Assembly (NCBI GenBank): GCA_934486875.1
Contig: CAKSPU010000043.1
Span: forward strand, 1-18,707
Direction: 5' to 3'
DNA: 18,707 bases
Origin: an uncultured Oscillospiraceae bacterium
GTDB taxonomy: Bacteria; Bacillota; Clostridia; Oscillospirales; Ruminococcaceae
A model generated the notes under the pieces. That model was not told the DNA's origin. It made no database searches and saw only the letters and a list, made by a program, of their open reading frames with translations. Shown in pieces: positions 15,065 through 18,707 of this stretch. Numbering within the stretch: the first letter of the stretch is position 1; each line of letters starts with the position of its first letter. The position numbers and the translations under genes are program-made.

Positions 15065-16033
15065 CATAGTGATGTTCACATTTGCAATAACCGAAAAGGT
15101 CACGCTGTCCATACCCTCGGAAAGGGAATATTCCCTCGGAAATATAACGGATAAAAAACTGTTCTCATACGCCTTTTGGCATATCGCTTCGGCGGAAGCG
15201 GAGATTATTTTTTCCGCTTCCGACCTGTATTCGGAAAGCTCCGGGGCAGAGCCGGTTTCCTCCAAAACAATGTCGGCTGTGAGGGTGATCTCATACCGTC
15301 CCGATGTATCGTCCTGCTTTAAGTAGACATTCCTATCCGTTACTTCTGCACACACACTGCCACCAAGGACGCTCATTCGCACGCCTTTTTCGCCCATCAG
15401 CAGGTCATATGCGGCAGTTTCGGACAGGTCAAGAAGTATTGTCTCACCGCTGTCCGTTATCACTGCCGTGCCCGAAATGCCATTATCGGACAGGGGCAGA
15501 GTTACAGCACTCCCTGCGGCTATGACATCTCGCAATGTAGTTTCCCTGTATAGTCCCTCGGCTGCATAGCGTTCAAGAGAGGATATTATCACATCTGCAC
15601 CTGTCAGCCCGTCATTTTCATCACGCCTGTCAGCTTCAGCGGCAGGCTTTTCCGAATATATGACGGGGCAGCCCACGGATATCCGCTCCCCTGCAAGTGC
15701 TTTCAGTTTGTCGGTATCACGGATAATGTCATCGTCCGCAAAGATAACGCCGCAGTGACCCCAGAAAAGCTCACGCCCGCTGTCACGCATTATCATATCC
15801 GCAGCCTCGTTGAAGCTCCTGCCCGTCCCCGAATATACCCGATACTCTGGCAAAGAGCCGTCTTGTTTTATCTCCGTGCTGTTATATGCCTGCACAGTGA
15901 GATAATACAGTCCGTCGTCCTCCTCAATGCCCATAAGGGCAACAAATATCCTCTCGTTCACCTGAACAGCAGTACAGGCGGTCAGAGCCAGTGCAAATAT
16001 CACCGCAGCCATAGCCGTAATTATCTTTTTCAT
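15062..16033 (-). CDS. gerAC: GerC-family spore germination lipoprotein
   Basis: 323 residues. The lipoprotein signal peptide ends at LTAC (17-20). The mature start (VNERIFVALMGIEEDDGLYYLTVQAYN) matches the GerAC/GerKC N-terminal domain, followed by DMIMRDSGRELFWGHCGVIFADD and the C-terminal domain from about 160. It is the C subunit of a germinant receptor in the spore inner membrane, required with A and B for the response to nutrients. The ATG overlaps the upstream gene's stop by 4 bp (ATGA), showing translational coupling. The protein is shorter than the ~370-400 residues usual in Bacillus. It ends in NVNITM, just where relatives usually carry a few further residues. Its TAA is the last three bases of the palindromic element, so the element probably reset the stop. 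Confidence 0.9.
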   Translation of the reverse strand: MKKIITAMAAVIFALALTACTAVQVNERIFVALMGIEEDDGLYYLTVQAYNSTEIKQDGSLPEYRVYSGTGRSFNEAADMIMRDSGRELFWGHCGVIFADDDIIRDTDKLKALAGERISVGCPVIYSEKPAAEADRRDENDGLTGADVIISSLERYAAEGLYRETTLRDVIAAGSAVTLPLSDNGISGTAVITDSGETILLDLSETAAYDLLMGEKGVRMSVLGGSVCAEVTDRNVYLKQDDTSGRYEITLTADIVLEETGSAPELSEYRSEAEKIISASAEAICQKAYENSFLSVIFPREYSLSEGMDSVTFSVIANVNITM

Positions 16034-17070
16034 CGCTTTTTTCCTTTCCCGAAGATCATAATTATAAGCGGTACTGCGGATATGAGAAGAATTGGCGGCA
16101 ACGGCGAGCCTGCCACAGTTTCACAGAATGACACTCCCGTGAATATCTCCGCAAGTGCGCAAATGACTGCCGCTCCCCCGCCGATGATTCCCTCTGCTCT
16201 GATCTTTGGCACAGCCGCTCTGAGAGAATGTCCCCCACAGGCGGCAAGGAGGGATATGACCGCCGAGCACATCACCGTCCATATGCTGAAAAAAATTCCG
16301 TCATTTCGGAATGTTCCGCCCCGTGAAGCATAGATAACACTGTCCGCAAGTGGATATTCCGACACTACCGCATATTTCCCCAAGGTAACAAAAACCGCCG
16401 CAGTTATGAGCACAGTAGCAATAAGCATTGCTGCTATCCCGCCGTATGCACCGCAGCGGGTGCTTCTGCCCATTCCTCCGCACATCACACAGAGACATAC
16501 ACAGCCAGCTGCACCTATGGGGAAAAGTCCCTTAAAGCCCCTTTCCACCGACAACTTCGGCAGCGTCACCGAACTATAGTCAAATGACAGGATATCCTTA
16601 TAGCTGCCGACAAGGAATATGACCGACAGGAGCGCAAGCATAAAAATAAGCACCGTGCTCATCCGGCATACCGTTTCAACTCCCGTATGGGCGATGTAGA
16701 TACACACCGCTCCAAGCATTATGACGCACAGAGCGGCATTTGCTTCGGGAAAATATCTCTCGGAAACAAATTCGGAATACCGTTTCAGTATATTCCCTGC
16801 CGCTGCAATGAAATAAACGAAAAAGAGAATATCAATGACCCTGCCGAAATAGCCGAGACGTTCTGCGGCAAGGCTCGGAACGCTCTGCTCATTATTTGCC
16901 GCAAAAATTGCAATGGGGATAAGCAGCACCGCAAGTATCATCACCGAAACGACAGTATCCCCCAGAGCCGTTCCCATATCCGTGTATGCCCTGTTCAGAA
17001 CGCAGAAAACAACGCCGAAAACAGTGAGCATTACAGCAGCCTGACCCTTTCCGATAAAGCTAAGCTTCAT
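16030..17070 (-). CDS. gerAB: GerB-family spore germination permease
   Basis: 346 residues with about ten hydrophobic segments, the normal size for endospore germination permeases (spore_permease family, APC superfamily fold). Recognisable family segments include HTGVETVCRMSTVLI near 130, the SYKDILSFDYSSVTLPKL loop, and a YPLADSVIYASRG region. It is the B subunit, the likely germinant-binding membrane component of the receptor complex. The ATG starts immediately after the TAA of the A subunit gene with no gap, and the 3' end overlaps the C subunit start by 4 bp. It is divergent from Bacillus GerAB, with an unusually Gly/Cys-rich stretch (AAGCVCLCVMCGGMG) near residue 190. The symbol follows the gerA-type A-B-C order; the germinant is unknown. 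Confidence 0.88.
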   Translation of the reverse strand: MKLSFIGKGQAAVMLTVFGVVFCVLNRAYTDMGTALGDTVVSVMILAVLLIPIAIFAANNEQSVPSLAAERLGYFGRVIDILFFVYFIAAAGNILKRYSEFVSERYFPEANAALCVIMLGAVCIYIAHTGVETVCRMSTVLIFMLALLSVIFLVGSYKDILSFDYSSVTLPKLSVERGFKGLFPIGAAGCVCLCVMCGGMGRSTRCGAYGGIAAMLIATVLITAAVFVTLGKYAVVSEYPLADSVIYASRGGTFRNDGIFFSIWTVMCSAVISLLAACGGHSLRAAVPKIRAEGIIGGGAAVICALAEIFTGVSFCETVAGSPLPPILLISAVPLIIMIFGKGKKR

Positions 17071-18621
17071 TTATTCATCGTCCTCCCTTTCAAGCTCACG
17101 CTCAGCCGCCGCTTCCATATCAGCACCGTTCAGCTTTTCGACTGTAAAGCCACGCTTTCCCATTCGCCTGAAGCCAAGCCTTACAGCCACATCGCCCATT
17201 GCCTTCCGTGAAAAGGGTGAGACAGGAGCCATAACGGGCAATCCGTAATTTTCGGCGGCGCATATATTTGCAAGCATAAATGCGGACAGCAACGCTATTC
17301 CGAAAAGCCCCGACAGCCCGCCGATGATGACCGCCGCAATTCGGAATATAGTCACCTGCTGGTCAAGGCTCGGGATAACAAAGGAAGCCGTTACCGATAT
17401 GGCGCATATGAGCAGCATCGGGTTTGAGATTATCCCTGCTGATACCGCTGCGTCACCGATTATAAGTCCGCCAACGATCGAGACAGCTCCCCCCACGCTC
17501 TGGGGCAGTCTTACCCCCGCTTCACGGATTATCTCGTAAAATATCAGCGTTATGAGCGCCTCCCACATTAAATTTAACGGAGCTGATTCCTGTGCTGCGG
17601 CAAGATTTAAAAGCAGACGGCTGTTGAACATCTCAGGGTGAAACAGCGCCGCCGCCACATATATCCCGGGGAAAAATACGGAGAGAAAAAATGCCGTGTA
17701 TCGGATATATCTGAGAAACACCGCATAAAATGGACGGAAGTTGTAATCATCGAGAGTCTGAAAATGCTCGGTAAACATTGCGGGGACGATTATTGCAAAT
17801 GGCGTGCCCTCTATCATAATGCCCACACGCCCCTCCAGAAGCTTTGCGCACATCACATCGGGACGCTCGGTGATGCTCAGTCCCGAAAAGACCGACGGCT
17901 TTCTGCCTGCAAGGAACGGTTCCACATATCCGCTGCCGAGAATGGTCTCAAGCTTGATATCCTTAAGCTTTTTCTTGATGCTTTTTATCATTGCGGAGGG
18001 AACTCTGTCCGACATATAGCACACGATAACGTCCGTGTTGCTCCTTGGGGATATGGGGAAAAGCTCGAAACGCAGGAGCGGCGTTTTCATTCGTCTGCGC
18101 ACAAGAGACATATTTGTACGCACAGTTTCCACAAATCCCTCGTGGGAGCCTCGGATATTTCCCTCGGAGGACGGCTCCTCCACTCCCCTTTTGTCATAGC
18201 CCTGAATGCCGCAGCATATGGCACGGGGCTGTGTGTCAACGAAAACTGCTGCAAATCCGCTCATCAGCATTCGGATAATATCGCCGTACTCAGTCTTGAC
18301 CGCCGTATCAACCGACAGTATCATATTGTCACGGATATGTGTGAAAAGCTTCTCTCCGGTGCAGTCAGGGATAGAAATGCTCATAAGGGGTCTTACAACC
18401 ATATGAGCGGTGCTGAGCCCGGAGACCATTCCCTCAAAGCACACCACCGCCGCCCTTACGCCGCATATGGTAATTGGACTTATGAGCAGATCGCTGGTGT
18501 TCCCAAGAATATTTTTTATATTGCGGAGATTTTCATCAAGTCCGCCTGCAACCGATACATTTTCAAAGTCAAATTCATCGGGTATCTTCTTTTCTTTCAA
18601 TTTGCCGCCCGCTTTCCGCAT
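17071..18621 (-). CDS. gerAA: GerA-family spore germination protein, A subunit
   Basis: 516 residues, normal for GerAA/GerKA. The N-terminal soluble half starts near ENLRNIKNILGNTSDLLI. The diagnostic motif TERPDVMCAKLLEGRVGIMI-EGTPF lies near 255-280, followed by DDYNFRPFYAVFLRYIRYTAFF and the membrane half, including LIFYEIIREAGVRLPQSVGG and VGGLIIGDAAVSAG. A charged tail ends EREDDE. It forms the A subunit of the germinant receptor, today thought to act as an oligomeric channel-like component in the spore inner membrane. It is first of a tightly coupled A-B-C operon. The chosen ATG has no good ribosome binding site; an in-frame stop lies 33 bp upstream, in the flanking repeat, and no better start is seen between, so the translation signal is unclear. 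Expression in the forespore (sigma-G) is expected but not visible. Confidence 0.95.
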   Translation of the reverse strand: MRKAGGKLKEKKIPDEFDFENVSVAGGLDENLRNIKNILGNTSDLLISPITICGVRAAVVCFEGMVSGLSTAHMVVRPLMSISIPDCTGEKLFTHIRDNMILSVDTAVKTEYGDIIRMLMSGFAAVFVDTQPRAICCGIQGYDKRGVEEPSSEGNIRGSHEGFVETVRTNMSLVRRRMKTPLLRFELFPISPRSNTDVIVCYMSDRVPSAMIKSIKKKLKDIKLETILGSGYVEPFLAGRKPSVFSGLSITERPDVMCAKLLEGRVGIMIEGTPFAIIVPAMFTEHFQTLDDYNFRPFYAVFLRYIRYTAFFLSVFFPGIYVAAALFHPEMFNSRLLLNLAAAQESAPLNLMWEALITLIFYEIIREAGVRLPQSVGGAVSIVGGLIIGDAAVSAGIISNPMLLICAISVTASFVIPSLDQQVTIFRIAAVIIGGLSGLFGIALLSAFMLANICAAENYGLPVMAPVSPFSRKAMGDVAVRLGFRRMGKRGFTVEKLNGADMEAAAERELEREDDE

Positions 18622-18630
18622 AAAAATATA

Positions 18631-18707
18631 TAATACTAATCTTTGACCAACCTATAGACAAATCCGACAGCTATAACGCTGCCACTCGTCGTCAAGCTCC
18701 TTTGCCG
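18631..18707. repeat. Diverged copy of the palindromic element, inverted, cut by window end
   Basis: TAATACTAAT (18631-18640) and AACCTATAGACAAATCC (18649-18665) are identical to the reverse complements of 15055-15064 and 15030-15046. They are separated by the same 8 bp, but those 8 bp differ in sequence. Further in, GTCAAGCTCC recurs at nearly the same distance as in the reverse complement of the first copy. The two copies therefore face in opposite directions around the germination operon. The far end is outside the window. Confidence 0.75.

Overview
The window looks like the chromosome of an endospore-forming Clostridia species, most likely a Ruminococcus-like member of the Oscillospiraceae. 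The support is a SpoIVA/SipL spore-coat pair, a tricistronic GerA-type germinant-receptor operon, a GH74 xyloglucanase lipoprotein typical of fibre degraders, and near-consensus Gram-positive promoters and ribosome binding sites. This placement is inference from gene content; no rRNA or other marker gene is present.

Layout. Positions 1-1114 (+) hold the 3' part of a large serine recombinase, probably the edge of an integrated element. A hairpin and a bidirectional terminator follow. On the minus strand come a DUF975 membrane protein (1287-2654), a methionyl-tRNA-synthetase-like protein with a degenerate KMSKS loop and altered pocket (2863-4896, probable TTG start), and an apparent two-gene mother-cell unit sipL-spoIVA (5034-8084). 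From 8220 transcription switches to plus: a strong promoter drives a GH74 xyloglucanase lipoprotein (8306-10558), followed by an AT-rich HAD phosphatase-like gene (10684-11355), an unrecognised lipoprotein (11508-12692), an ABC-type ATPase without an adjacent permease (12753-13424), and a protein with a putative PH-like N-terminus, a long Pro/Ala/Lys/Glu linker and a SHOCT-like C-terminus (13653-14855). The rest, on minus, is a GerA-GerB-GerC germinant-receptor operon (15062-18621).

The most notable structures are non-coding. A 72-bp terminator-plus-promoter cassette is duplicated almost perfectly on both sides of the HAD gene (10574-10645 and 11390-11461). A palindromic element of about 160 bp (14901-15064) lies directly at the 3' end of the germination operon and appears to supply its last stop codon; a diverged copy in inverted orientation starts just upstream of the operon (18631 to the window end). 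The operon is therefore bracketed by an inverted pair of a dispersed element. The sigma-A-type promoters I could place share a 17-bp spacer and a TGn extended -10.

How the genes work together: SipL and SpoIVA should form the base of the spore coat on the forespore membrane, and the Ger operon builds the inner-membrane receptor that later triggers germination. The GH74 enzyme would act at the cell surface on xyloglucan. The other genes show no clear shared pathway.
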